DNA from: an uncultured bacterium
GTDB taxonomy: Bacteria > Chloroflexota > Anaerolineae > J036 > Brachytrichaceae
Reading direction: 5' to 3'
DNA length: 46,635 bases
Assembly: GCA_903873965.1 (NCBI GenBank)
Contig: CAIQQO010000163.1
Coordinates: forward strand, 1 to 46,635
The position numbers were made by a program, and so were the translations under genes. Below the pieces are notes generated by a model. The model was given only the letters and a program-made list of their open reading frames with translations. It had not been told where the DNA came from and ran no database searches. Of this stretch, positions 18,126 to 25,368 are shown one piece after another; position 1 is the stretch's first letter; each line of letters opens with the position of its first letter.

Positions 18126-18851
18126 TCAATCCATGAACTGTTCTTTCGGCTCAGTCTGCGCGGCCAGCAGAATGCGGTTGGCGACATGCTCGGCGCTATC
18201 TGCTGGGGGACGCGGCGCTGCGGGAGCGCCGGTGCGCTGTTGCTGGCGCATGCGCTCATCACCCAGCGAGTTGCGCCCAAAGTTGGTGGTGGTGAGACGT
18301 GGGTAAACGGTGATCACGCGGATGTTGTCGGGCGCGAGTTCGCCGCGTGCGGTGTCGGACAGCATGTTGAGCGCCGCCTTGGTCGAAGCATATGTTCCCA
18401 GCCCCGGGATGCTCATCTTCGACACCATCGAGCTGACGTTGATGATCAGCCCGCCACCACTCTGGCGCATCTTCGGAACAACGGCCTGAATCGCGTGCAA
18501 GGGGCCGAACAAGTTCAGTTCAATGATTTGCTGATAGTGCTCTGGATTCACCGTGGCCACCTGGCCGGCAGCCGCCTGACCTGCATTGTTGATCAGAATA
18601 TCGATACGTCCGAAATGGTCGAATGCCTTTACTACCATCGCGTGGATGGCATCACGGTTACGCATGTCGGTGGGGATCACCAGCGGTTCATGGCCCTGCG
18701 CACGCAGTTCATTCGCGAGCGCCTCCAGCTTGTCCACCGAGCGCGCCACCAGCGCCAGCTTTGCTCCGGCTTGTGCAAACACGCGTGCTGTTGATAGCCC
18801 GATGCCCATCGACGCGCCGGTGATGATTGTCACATTACCCGATAATTCCAT
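18126..18851 (-). CDS. Short-chain dehydrogenase/reductase
   Basis: 241 residues from the ATG at 18851 (MELSGNVTIITGASMGIG), preceded by AAGGAA about nine bases upstream; the frame extends 21 codons further but without family character. Classical SDR features: TGASMGIG cofactor loop, INNAG, catalytic Ser in INVSSMVSK, and YASTK with the Tyr-Lys pair. A basic residue in the loop after strand 2 (VARSVDK) suggests NADP(H) preference. Substrate unknown. First gene of the minus-strand operon ending in the pentapeptide-repeat protein, and divergent from a methyltransferase. Confidence 0.87.
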   Translation of the reverse strand: MELSGNVTIITGASMGIGLSTARVFAQAGAKLALVARSVDKLEALANELRAQGHEPLVIPTDMRNRDAIHAMVVKAFDHFGRIDILINNAGQAAAGQVATVNPEHYQQIIELNLFGPLHAIQAVVPKMRQSGGGLIINVSSMVSKMSIPGLGTYASTKAALNMLSDTARGELAPDNIRVITVYPRLTTTNFGRNSLGDERMRQQQRTGAPAAPRPPADSAEHVANRILLAAQTEPKEQFMD

Positions 18852-18925
18852 TCTGTTGAATTCCTTACTCTGTCTTTGACCACAAGCGTACCACCAACAC
18901 CGATGGTCTTGCATATACTCTATCT

Positions 18926-19597
18926 ATGACAATGCGCATCAAGCAACCCTCAACACCAGCCGGACGGCTGTTGCGATTTGCATTCAGGCTGCTTTATACG
19001 CGCATGGCATGGATGTATGACCATGTAGCTGCTGCCGTGTCATTTGGCGAATGGAAACAGTGGGGACGCATTGTGATTCCCTTTCTGCCAGCCAATACTC
19101 GTTTGCTTGAAATCGGGCATGGTCCCGGGCATCTCCACCTGGCGTTGCGCCAGCAACGGCGCGCCGTTGTAGGTGTCGATCTTTCACCGCAAATGAGCGC
19201 GCTGGCAAGCTCACGGCTGGCGCATGCCGGCATGGCAAGCAGCGTGGCGCAGGCAAGCGTCTACCAGTTACCGTTCCCTGCTGTTGCATTCGGGGCGGTC
19301 ATCAGCACATTCCCAACGGAGTTCATCTTCTCACCCGTCATGCTGGCTGAGGCGCACCGTGTGTTGCAACCCGCAGGCGTGCTGCTGGTGGTGCCGAATG
19401 CCCCGTTGCGCACCGCGGGTGTGACCGGTCTGCTCGGCTGGTTTATTAGGACGTGGTACCGGGCCGGTCGATTAGAGAATGAGGAGTTGCCCGATGTTCA
19501 TGCACTGTTGGCGCAAAACGGGTTTAGATGGAAGGAACACCGTATTCCAACACCACATGCCCATGTGATCGTGTGGGTGTGTGAGAAAATGGAGTGA
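18926..19597 (+). CDS. Class I SAM-dependent methyltransferase
   Basis: 223 residues. Motif I is LLEIGHGPGHLHLAL (about 60-75); strand 2 ends in GVDLSPQM; motif IV/post-I region ISTFPTEFIF; then EAHRVLQPAGVLLVVP. This is the Methyltransf_11 (UbiE/COQ5-like) fold; the YDHVAAAVSFGEWKQW segment resembles quinone/lipid methyltransferases, but the substrate is not determined. The C-terminal portion FIRTWYRAGR could contact membrane. It is divergent from the SDR gene and 10 bp before the VWA gene. TATACT (18914-18919) lies only 6 bp before the ATG with no Shine-Dalgarno sequence, so a leaderless transcript is possible. Confidence 0.82.
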   Translation: MTMRIKQPSTPAGRLLRFAFRLLYTRMAWMYDHVAAAVSFGEWKQWGRIVIPFLPANTRLLEIGHGPGHLHLALRQQRRAVVGVDLSPQMSALASSRLAHAGMASSVAQASVYQLPFPAVAFGAVISTFPTEFIFSPVMLAEAHRVLQPAGVLLVVPNAPLRTAGVTGLLGWFIRTWYRAGRLENEELPDVHALLAQNGFRWKEHRIPTPHAHVIVWVCEKME

Positions 19598-19607
19598 GAG
19601 GCAAAAT

Positions 19608-21383
19608 ATGAAGCGTCAGCGTGCATTATTTGGAATCATCATCGGCGTGGCGATAGTGGTCGTAGCCATAACCATCTGTGTCCGGTCTGCCGGTACGTTG
19701 CTCAACCGCGCGACAGGCGATTTCAGCAAACCAGCCAATGCCATAGAAGTGTCGTTGATCTATGCTCCCGAAGAAGACCTGTACATCCGGGATGTGATTA
19801 CGGACTTCAATAAATCGTTTGCGCAGGGACGCAATCCGGTGACGGGCAAGGACCTGGTCAGTGGCGAGAAACCCATCTGGGTAACAGGCAAGAACGCCTC
19901 ATCGGGAACAGTGGCGCAGGGCATCATCAATGCCTATGTCGCGCCCAACAATGCCAACGTGGAACGCCCGATCATCTTCTCGCCCTCGGTGCGGCACTGG
20001 CTTGCGCTGATCAACTATCAAACCGGTCAACAGATTTTTGATGTCAACGGTGCGCCGGCCACAGCCATTGCGCCGGTGGTCATCGCCATCTGGCAGTCGC
20101 GGCTGGATGCTTTGAAGGCCAAGAATCCCGGCAAGGAAATTGGCTGGCAGGAGTTATTCGGCGTCTTCACTTCTCCGGATGGTTGGCGCTCGTATGGGTT
20201 GACCGGGCGCGAGTCAGTCTATTACGGACACACCGATCCGTTTGTGTCATCGACGGCGCTTTCGACGCTGATGGCCGAGTTTTATGCCAGTGCGCGCTTC
20301 GCGGGCAGCAACACAAATGGTTCGCCATTGACGCTTGATCAGGTTAACGATGCGAAGGTGCAGGATGGCGTGCGCCAGATCGAGAAGCTGATTAAGCACT
20401 ATTCGACGCGGACGACGGAATTCAAGGAATACATAGCGCAAGGGCCAGACTATCTGGACTTCGTGGCATTGGAAGAAAATGACCTGATCTACATCAATCA
20501 GGGCAAGACACAATACAAGCCGCCGGAGAAGCTGGTCGCGTTGTATCCCAAAGAGGGTACTTTCCTGCACGATCACCCGTTTGCTGTACCTAATGCGGCA
20601 TGGGTGAGTGATGAACAACGCGCGGCTGCCAAGGTCTTCACTGACTTTGTTCTCACCAAAGACAATCAGCAAAAGGTGATGGAGAGCGGGTTCCGCCCAG
20701 CTAACAAGGATGTGCCGCTGGCCAGTCCGATCAGCACCGATCTGGGCGTCGATCCAAGCCAGCCCAAAACGCTCCTGCCCGTGCCAGACCCATCCACGCT
20801 GGCAGCCGTGCAACAGTCGTGGCAACTGGTGAAAAAGCAGGCCGATGTGATGATCCTGGTCGACACATCTGGTTCGATGCGCGATAACGATAAGATCGGT
20901 CAGGTCAAAGCCGCAATCAAGATTTTCCTGGATGATCAGGCTGGTAAGAACAATGTCGGCTTGATGCGCTTTAGCACGAATGTGCAGACGGTTGTGCCAC
21001 TCGGTAACCTAGAAAGCCAACGCGCCGATATCGAGGCGCAGGTTGATTCTCTTTCGGCCAGCGGTAACACGTCACTTTATGATGCTGTCATCGCAGCGAT
21101 GAAACAACTGTCGTTATCGTCGGACGTTTCGCGTATTCAGGCAATCGTGCTATTGTCTGATGGTCAGGATACTTCGAGCACCGCATCAGTCAATGATGCC
21201 GTGCGTGCCATCAGCGTCGCGCGCAACGGGCGCACGCCGGTACTGGTGATTCCGGTGGCTTATGGAGGCGATGCGGATATTAATTCACTCAGTTCGATCG
21301 CGCGCGCCTCGGATACCAAGGTGCAGTCAGGCGACCCGAAGGATATCAAGAATTTGCTGCAAATCATCGGGAGTTATTTTTAA
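19608..21383 (+). CDS. Membrane-anchored substrate-binding-like protein with C-terminal von Willebrand factor A domain
   Basis: 591 residues from the ATG at 19608, after GAGAGG and 10 bp past the methyltransferase stop. One N-terminal transmembrane anchor (about 8-28) is followed by a periplasmic-binding-protein-like region (about 45-400) that resembles extracellular solute-binding proteins in layout, with motifs such as VTGKNASSGTVAQG and VAPVVIAIW. A VWA domain (about 412-590) has a complete MIDAS: DTSGSM (Asp419, Ser421, Ser423), a later Thr in SGNTSLYDAV and LLSDGQDT. Both modules would face outside. VWA domains bind protein partners through metal, so a role in surface assembly or ligand-dependent sensing is plausible. 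Nothing in the operon (methyltransferase, ThpR, hydrolase) explains it directly. Confidence 0.78.
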   Translation: MKRQRALFGIIIGVAIVVVAITICVRSAGTLLNRATGDFSKPANAIEVSLIYAPEEDLYIRDVITDFNKSFAQGRNPVTGKDLVSGEKPIWVTGKNASSGTVAQGIINAYVAPNNANVERPIIFSPSVRHWLALINYQTGQQIFDVNGAPATAIAPVVIAIWQSRLDALKAKNPGKEIGWQELFGVFTSPDGWRSYGLTGRESVYYGHTDPFVSSTALSTLMAEFYASARFAGSNTNGSPLTLDQVNDAKVQDGVRQIEKLIKHYSTRTTEFKEYIAQGPDYLDFVALEENDLIYINQGKTQYKPPEKLVALYPKEGTFLHDHPFAVPNAAWVSDEQRAAAKVFTDFVLTKDNQQKVMESGFRPANKDVPLASPISTDLGVDPSQPKTLLPVPDPSTLAAVQQSWQLVKKQADVMILVDTSGSMRDNDKIGQVKAAIKIFLDDQAGKNNVGLMRFSTNVQTVVPLGNLESQRADIEAQVDSLSASGNTSLYDAVIAAMKQLSLSSDVSRIQAIVLLSDGQDTSSTASVNDAVRAISVARNGRTPVLVIPVAYGGDADINSLSSIARASDTKVQSGDPKDIKNLLQIIGSYF

Positions 21384-21387
21384 TCCC

Positions 21388-21969
21388 ATGGCTATTTACA
21401 GAACTTTTATCGCCATTGAACTGGACGAAGCTGTGAAAATGGCATTCGCATCGGTACAGCGCCGCCTGCGCGCGGAACCGATCAGTGGTTTCGTCCGCTG
21501 GGTAGCGCCCGAGGGCATTCACCTCACACTCAAATTTCTTGGTGATATCGACTCTGAACGCGTGCCGGAGGTGCTGGCTGCCATGCAGATGGCGTGCGCC
21601 GGCATGGCGCCGTTTGAACTGGCCGTGCGGGGCGCCGGGTGCTTCCCGAATTTCGAACGCCCTAATGTGATCTGGGCCGGCATTGTGGGCGATATCAAGG
21701 AGGCCGGGCGCTTGGCGCTACGGCTGGAAGCCGAGTGCAAGAAACTCGGTTTCCCGGCAGAAGAGCGTCCGTTTTCTCCGCATTTCACACTCGGGCGCAT
21801 TGCCCGCGAGGCTGGGCTAAAGCAACGCACCCAACTGGGTGAGATCGTGCGTCGTTTCGACCTTGGGCCGGTGGGCGCCATCAATGCCGACGCGATCCAC
21901 TTGATGCGCAGCGAACTGAGGCCGAACGGTTCTGTGTATATGTCACTTGGTAATGTCAAGTTAGGATAG
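21388..21969 (+). CDS. thpR: RNA 2',3'-cyclic phosphodiesterase
   Basis: 193 residues from the ATG at 21388 (MAIYRTFIAIELDEAVKMA), 4 bp past the VWA gene stop. Both HxT(L) motifs of the 2H phosphoesterase family are present: HLTLKFLGD (about 48-56) and HFTLGRIAR (about 132-140). ThpR (formerly LigT) opens 2',3'-cyclic phosphates at RNA ends to 2'-phosphates. Length is the family norm. Its two neighbours are only 4 bp away on either side, so it is cotranscribed with the VWA protein and the hydrolase, an uncommon context that may simply reflect operon packing. Confidence 0.9.
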   Translation: MAIYRTFIAIELDEAVKMAFASVQRRLRAEPISGFVRWVAPEGIHLTLKFLGDIDSERVPEVLAAMQMACAGMAPFELAVRGAGCFPNFERPNVIWAGIVGDIKEAGRLALRLEAECKKLGFPAEERPFSPHFTLGRIAREAGLKQRTQLGEIVRRFDLGPVGAINADAIHLMRSELRPNGSVYMSLGNVKLG

Positions 21970-21973
21970 GACT

Positions 21974-23275
21974 ATGGCAATCTCAACTCTGGATGAACTC
22001 GCGCGTTTCGTACGCGCTTCCGTCGATCGACAACCGATCACCGATATGCACACGCACCTGTACTCGCCCAACATGCGTGACGAGCGTGGGCAGGGATTGC
22101 TGCTGTGGGGCGTGGACGCGCTGCTGACCTATCACTACCTGGTAGCCGAAGTGATGCGCTGGTCCGATGTGGCGCCAGAAACGTTTTTCGGATGGCCAGT
22201 CGAACAACAGTCGGCGCTGATCTGGCAAAAGCTATTCGTCGAGCACTCGCCAGTCAGTGAGGCCGAGCGCGGCGTGTTGACCTCGTTCAAGGCGCTGGGG
22301 TTGAATCTTGCGAGTCGTGATCTGCCGGCCTATCGCGCAGCGTTTGCGGGCGTGTCACCCGAGGCACAGGTGCAACGAGCCCTGCAACTGGCTAACATCG
22401 CGCATGTGGTGATGACCAACGACCCATTCGACGACGCCGAGCGGCCGTTCTGGCTGAATGGCGGCACGATTCAGCCGGAATTCCATGCAGCCTTGCGCAT
22501 CGATCCGCTGTTGCGCGGCTGGGCCGAAGCCTGGCCGCGGTTGCAGGGCTGGGGCTACCAGGTTGATGCTGATCTGGGCGGTAATTCCGTCGCTGAAGTG
22601 CAACGCTTCCTGCGCGAGTGGGCGGCGCGAACAAACCCACTCTATCTGGCTGTATCGTTACCGCCTGATTTCACATGGCCGGATGGCGTAGATGCTAGCG
22701 ACCCGCGGGCAAGTATTACGGTGGCCAGTCGAATGCTGGCCGAGTGCATCCTGCCAGTGTGCCGCGCTGTGGACATTCCCTTTGCGATGATGATCGGTTC
22801 GGAGCGCGCCGTCAACCCCGGATTACGGCTTGCGGGTGACGCTCTGGGACGATCGCAATTAGCCTTCGTCGCACGGCTGGCGCGCGAGTTCCCGGGCAAC
22901 CGCTTCTTCGTCACGGTACTCTCGCGCGAGAATCAACACGAGCTGATCGTCCTCGGGCGCAAGTTTCGCAACCTGATGGTGTTCGGCTGCTGGTGGTTCA
23001 TGAATAATCCGGTCATCATAGAAGACATGACGCGCATGCGGATGGAAATGCTGGGCACGAGTTTTATCCCGCAGCACTCGGATGCGCGTGTGCTGGAACA
23101 GGTCATTTATAAATGGACGCACTCGCGCGGCATCATCGCCAAAGTGCTCATCGACAAGTATGCCGATGTGATGGCGACTGGCTGGCAACTGGAACCCACC
23201 GAGATCGAGCGCGATATCGCCGATTTACTGCACGACAACTTCTGGCGATTCTGCAAACGCACTCCCGGAGTTTAA
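21974..23275 (+). CDS. Glucuronate isomerase-like amidohydrolase-superfamily protein
   Basis: 433 residues. It opens with ITDMHTHLYSP, the HxH metal motif after strand 1 of the amidohydrolase barrel, followed by LLLWGVDALLTYHYLVAEV, a segment seen in proteins annotated as divergent UxaC (uronate isomerase). Later parts such as RFFVTVLSRENQHEL and FGCWWFMNNP, then EMLGTSFIPQHSDARVLEQV, also follow that family. UxaC interconverts glucuronate/fructuronate or galacturonate/tagaturonate. Sequence divergence from the E. coli enzyme is large, so the substrate is unproven. Last gene of the 18.9-23.3 kb operon, 4 bp after thpR; a hairpin terminator overlaps its stop. Confidence 0.68.
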   Translation: MAISTLDELARFVRASVDRQPITDMHTHLYSPNMRDERGQGLLLWGVDALLTYHYLVAEVMRWSDVAPETFFGWPVEQQSALIWQKLFVEHSPVSEAERGVLTSFKALGLNLASRDLPAYRAAFAGVSPEAQVQRALQLANIAHVVMTNDPFDDAERPFWLNGGTIQPEFHAALRIDPLLRGWAEAWPRLQGWGYQVDADLGGNSVAEVQRFLREWAARTNPLYLAVSLPPDFTWPDGVDASDPRASITVASRMLAECILPVCRAVDIPFAMMIGSERAVNPGLRLAGDALGRSQLAFVARLAREFPGNRFFVTVLSRENQHELIVLGRKFRNLMVFGCWWFMNNPVIIEDMTRMRMEMLGTSFIPQHSDARVLEQVIYKWTHSRGIIAKVLIDKYADVMATGWQLEPTEIERDIADLLHDNFWRFCKRTPGV

Positions 23276-23290
23276 GAAATTCCGGGAGTG
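23260..23290. terminator. Hairpin terminator between convergent operons
   Basis: CACTCCCGGA (23260-23269) and TCCGGGAGTG (23281-23290) form a perfect 10-bp stem with an 11-base loop that contains the TAA of the hydrolase. The U-tract is poor, but the position between converging operons supports a terminator. Confidence 0.6.
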
Positions 23291-23313
23291 TCCTTGTCGT
23301 CATTGCGTGGCGA

Positions 23314-24039
23314 TCAGTGGTCGCTGCCGCGTGAGAAGGCTTCGATTTCGCCTTTGCTTTCGATGATCTGCGCGACCTTGCCATCGGTCATGCGTATGAC
23401 TTTGTCAACCCAACGGGTCATGCGCAGGTCGTGCGTCACCATGATGCCGGCGCGTTTCTGCGCATGGATGAGCGTGCCAAGGGTTTGCACCACCTGGTAG
23501 GCGCGCTCGGTGTCAAGGCTGGCGGTGGGTTCATCGGCCAGCACCACGGCAGGCTCATGCACCAGCGCGCGCGCAATCGCCACACGCTGCTGCTGGCCCC
23601 CCGACATTTGTGAGGGCAGGTTGGCCATGCGGTCTTTCAGCCCCAGTTGATCGAGCAGTTCCATTGCCCAGTCGCGCCCAGGCTTGTCGAGGCGTCCATT
23701 CAGCTTGAGCATCAACTCGACATTTTCGAGCGCGCTCAAGTACGGCACAAGGTTGCTGGACTGAAAAATAAATCCGATCTTCTCTGAGCGGAACTTCGTG
23801 CGCTCACGGTCACTCATCTTCCACAGCGGATGACCGTCGATGTTGATGCTGCCATTGCTGGGGCGCAACAACCCGGCCAACAGCGCCAACAGCGTCGTCT
23901 TGCCCGATCCACTCGGCCCGATAAGCGCCACAAACTCGCCGGGTTTGACGTTGATCGTGACCTTGTCGACGGCAAAAATGGTCTGCCCCGCATTTTCATA
24001 CTGCTTGGTGACAAGTTGTGTTTCTAGTGAATTTGCCAT
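23314..24039 (-). CDS. ABC transporter ATP-binding protein (LolD/MacB family)
   Basis: 241 residues. Walker A GPSGSGKTT, Q-loop FQSSNLVPYLSALENVEL, signature MSGGQQQRVAIARAL, Walker B VVLADEPTASLD and switch MVTHD are all intact. The SNLVPYLSALENV region is typical of the MacB/LolD/FtsE group, which works with FtsX-like permeases as mechanotransmitters rather than true importers. It follows the permease gene by 16 bp, so the two are one operon. Substrate may be a lipoprotein, peptide or lipid; the window has no matching periplasmic adaptor (MacA-like). Confidence 0.9.
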   Translation of the reverse strand: MANSLETQLVTKQYENAGQTIFAVDKVTINVKPGEFVALIGPSGSGKTTLLALLAGLLRPSNGSINIDGHPLWKMSDRERTKFRSEKIGFIFQSSNLVPYLSALENVELMLKLNGRLDKPGRDWAMELLDQLGLKDRMANLPSQMSGGQQQRVAIARALVHEPAVVLADEPTASLDTERAYQVVQTLGTLIHAQKRAGIMVTHDLRMTRWVDKVIRMTDGKVAQIIESKGEIEAFSRGSDH

Positions 24040-24055
24040 TACTTTTTCCCTCGTA

Positions 24056-25300
24056 TTACGATGCCAGCCCGAGCGCCCGTAATGGCTCAGCCTTGAGTAG
24101 AACCTGAATCGACGCCAATCCTCCGAGCGGTCCGATCACGAGCAACGACGCCACCGATGAGATCACGGCACTGCCGACAAACCGAATGGGCACGGCGGAT
24201 GGCAAACCGGCAGCCAGGCCAAACGTCATAATAGCACCTAGAAGGACGCCGAAGGAATTTATCGTGAGAATCTGCATGATCGACGAGACAGCAACAGAAG
24301 CGCTGGAGGTGCCAATTGCCTTAAGCACGCCGATCTGCGCCACCTTCTGCATCGTCTGGATGCGAAAGAAACCGCCAATCACCAGCAAACCGATCAACAG
24401 GGTAAAGACGCGCATCAGCCCAAGCGTGCTTTGTTGCGCGCTATAGCCAGGGGTGTTTTCGTAAGCCGTTTGCAGGTTCACCGCCACGATTTCTTTCACC
24501 TTGGCATTGATGATCTTGCTCACCGCAGGCGCATCGGACGGGTTCTTCAGTCTTACAGCAGCCACGTTGAACGATACATCAGGATCCTGTCCGGTCTCTA
24601 GTGTGGACAGTGGCTGCGGTCGCACCTTGTCCCATGTGATATAGGGGACGAAGATCGAAGGGGCAATGAAATACTGGCTGCTGGGCGCAATCCCCACAAT
24701 GCGTAGATCGTAGAGTTGTTCCTTGCTGCCCAATGTCGAGCGGACAGTCAGCATATCGCCAACCTTCAGCCCGGTACGTGATGCGACGCCGGCATCGATC
24801 ACAGTTTCATCGGCGCGCTTGCTGCGCAGCGCGCGCCCCTGCGTCACATCCGGTTCACCTGGTTCACCGGGCAGTACGCCGATCAGCGAAACCTTCAGCG
24901 GTGCTTTGCCGCCGGGAAGCGGAATGCTGACATTGGAGAAGGCTACCGCGCCGACCGCCTCGACACCATCCACCTGGCGCAACTGGCGCACCGTGGCCTG
25001 TGACATACGGCTGGTGGGAATCGAAAGATCCGCCTTGTCCTGATATACCACCAGTTGGGCATTCAGGTTTTCGATATATTCGCGGTTACCCTGACCCAGG
25101 CCTTCGGTAAGTCCTGCAATAAACAAGACAAGCAACGTGATGAGCGCAACGACTGAGCTGATCAAAAAAAACCGCCCTTTGTTGCGCCATACTTCTTTTA
25201 GTGCCAGGTGAATTGGCACTGGCAGGCCGAGTTGGGTGCGATACCGTCTGGATTTCCCTGATACTGGTCGCACACCAGTTTGAATTGTGTCCGTTACCAC
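24056..25300 (-). CDS. FtsX-like ABC transporter permease (MacB family)
   Basis: 414 residues, starting at GTG 25300 seven bases after GGGAGG (25308-25313 read on the minus strand). Layout is standard for MacB-type permeases: one transmembrane helix near 37-60 (FFLISSVVALITLLVLFIAGL), an extracytoplasmic MacB_PCD-like domain (about 65-280), then three helices (about 290-320, 335-365, 375-400). The last block includes QIGVLKAIGTSSASV, the conserved coupling segment of FtsX domains. Cytoplasmic residues before the first helix (LALKEVWRNKGRF) are the usual amphipathic lead-in. Partner of the ATPase just downstream. An extended -10 promoter lies 30 bp upstream. Confidence 0.88.
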   Translation of the reverse strand: MVTDTIQTGVRPVSGKSRRYRTQLGLPVPIHLALKEVWRNKGRFFLISSVVALITLLVLFIAGLTEGLGQGNREYIENLNAQLVVYQDKADLSIPTSRMSQATVRQLRQVDGVEAVGAVAFSNVSIPLPGGKAPLKVSLIGVLPGEPGEPDVTQGRALRSKRADETVIDAGVASRTGLKVGDMLTVRSTLGSKEQLYDLRIVGIAPSSQYFIAPSIFVPYITWDKVRPQPLSTLETGQDPDVSFNVAAVRLKNPSDAPAVSKIINAKVKEIVAVNLQTAYENTPGYSAQQSTLGLMRVFTLLIGLLVIGGFFRIQTMQKVAQIGVLKAIGTSSASVAVSSIMQILTINSFGVLLGAIMTFGLAAGLPSAVPIRFVGSAVISSVASLLVIGPLGGLASIQVLLKAEPLRALGLAS

Positions 25301-25331
25301 TTACAAACCTCCCACATCATCAATGGGCGTC

Positions 25332-25340
25332 AGTATACCA
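25332..25340 (-). promoter_or_regulatory. Extended -10 promoter for the FtsX-type ABC operon
   Basis: On the minus strand TGG-TATACT gives an extended -10 (TGn) element, about 32 bp upstream of the permease GTG. No good -35 is present, as expected for extended -10 promoters. It supports independent transcription from the E2 gene upstream. Confidence 0.4.
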
Positions 25341-25368
25341 CAAAGACTACGCATACGTTGCGCAAATA

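Noticed and set aside
17790..18794. 334-codon open frame on the plus strand
   Set aside because: Antisense to the nucleotidyltransferase and SDR genes, both with full motif sets; His/Gln/Arg-rich composition is that of a shadow frame.
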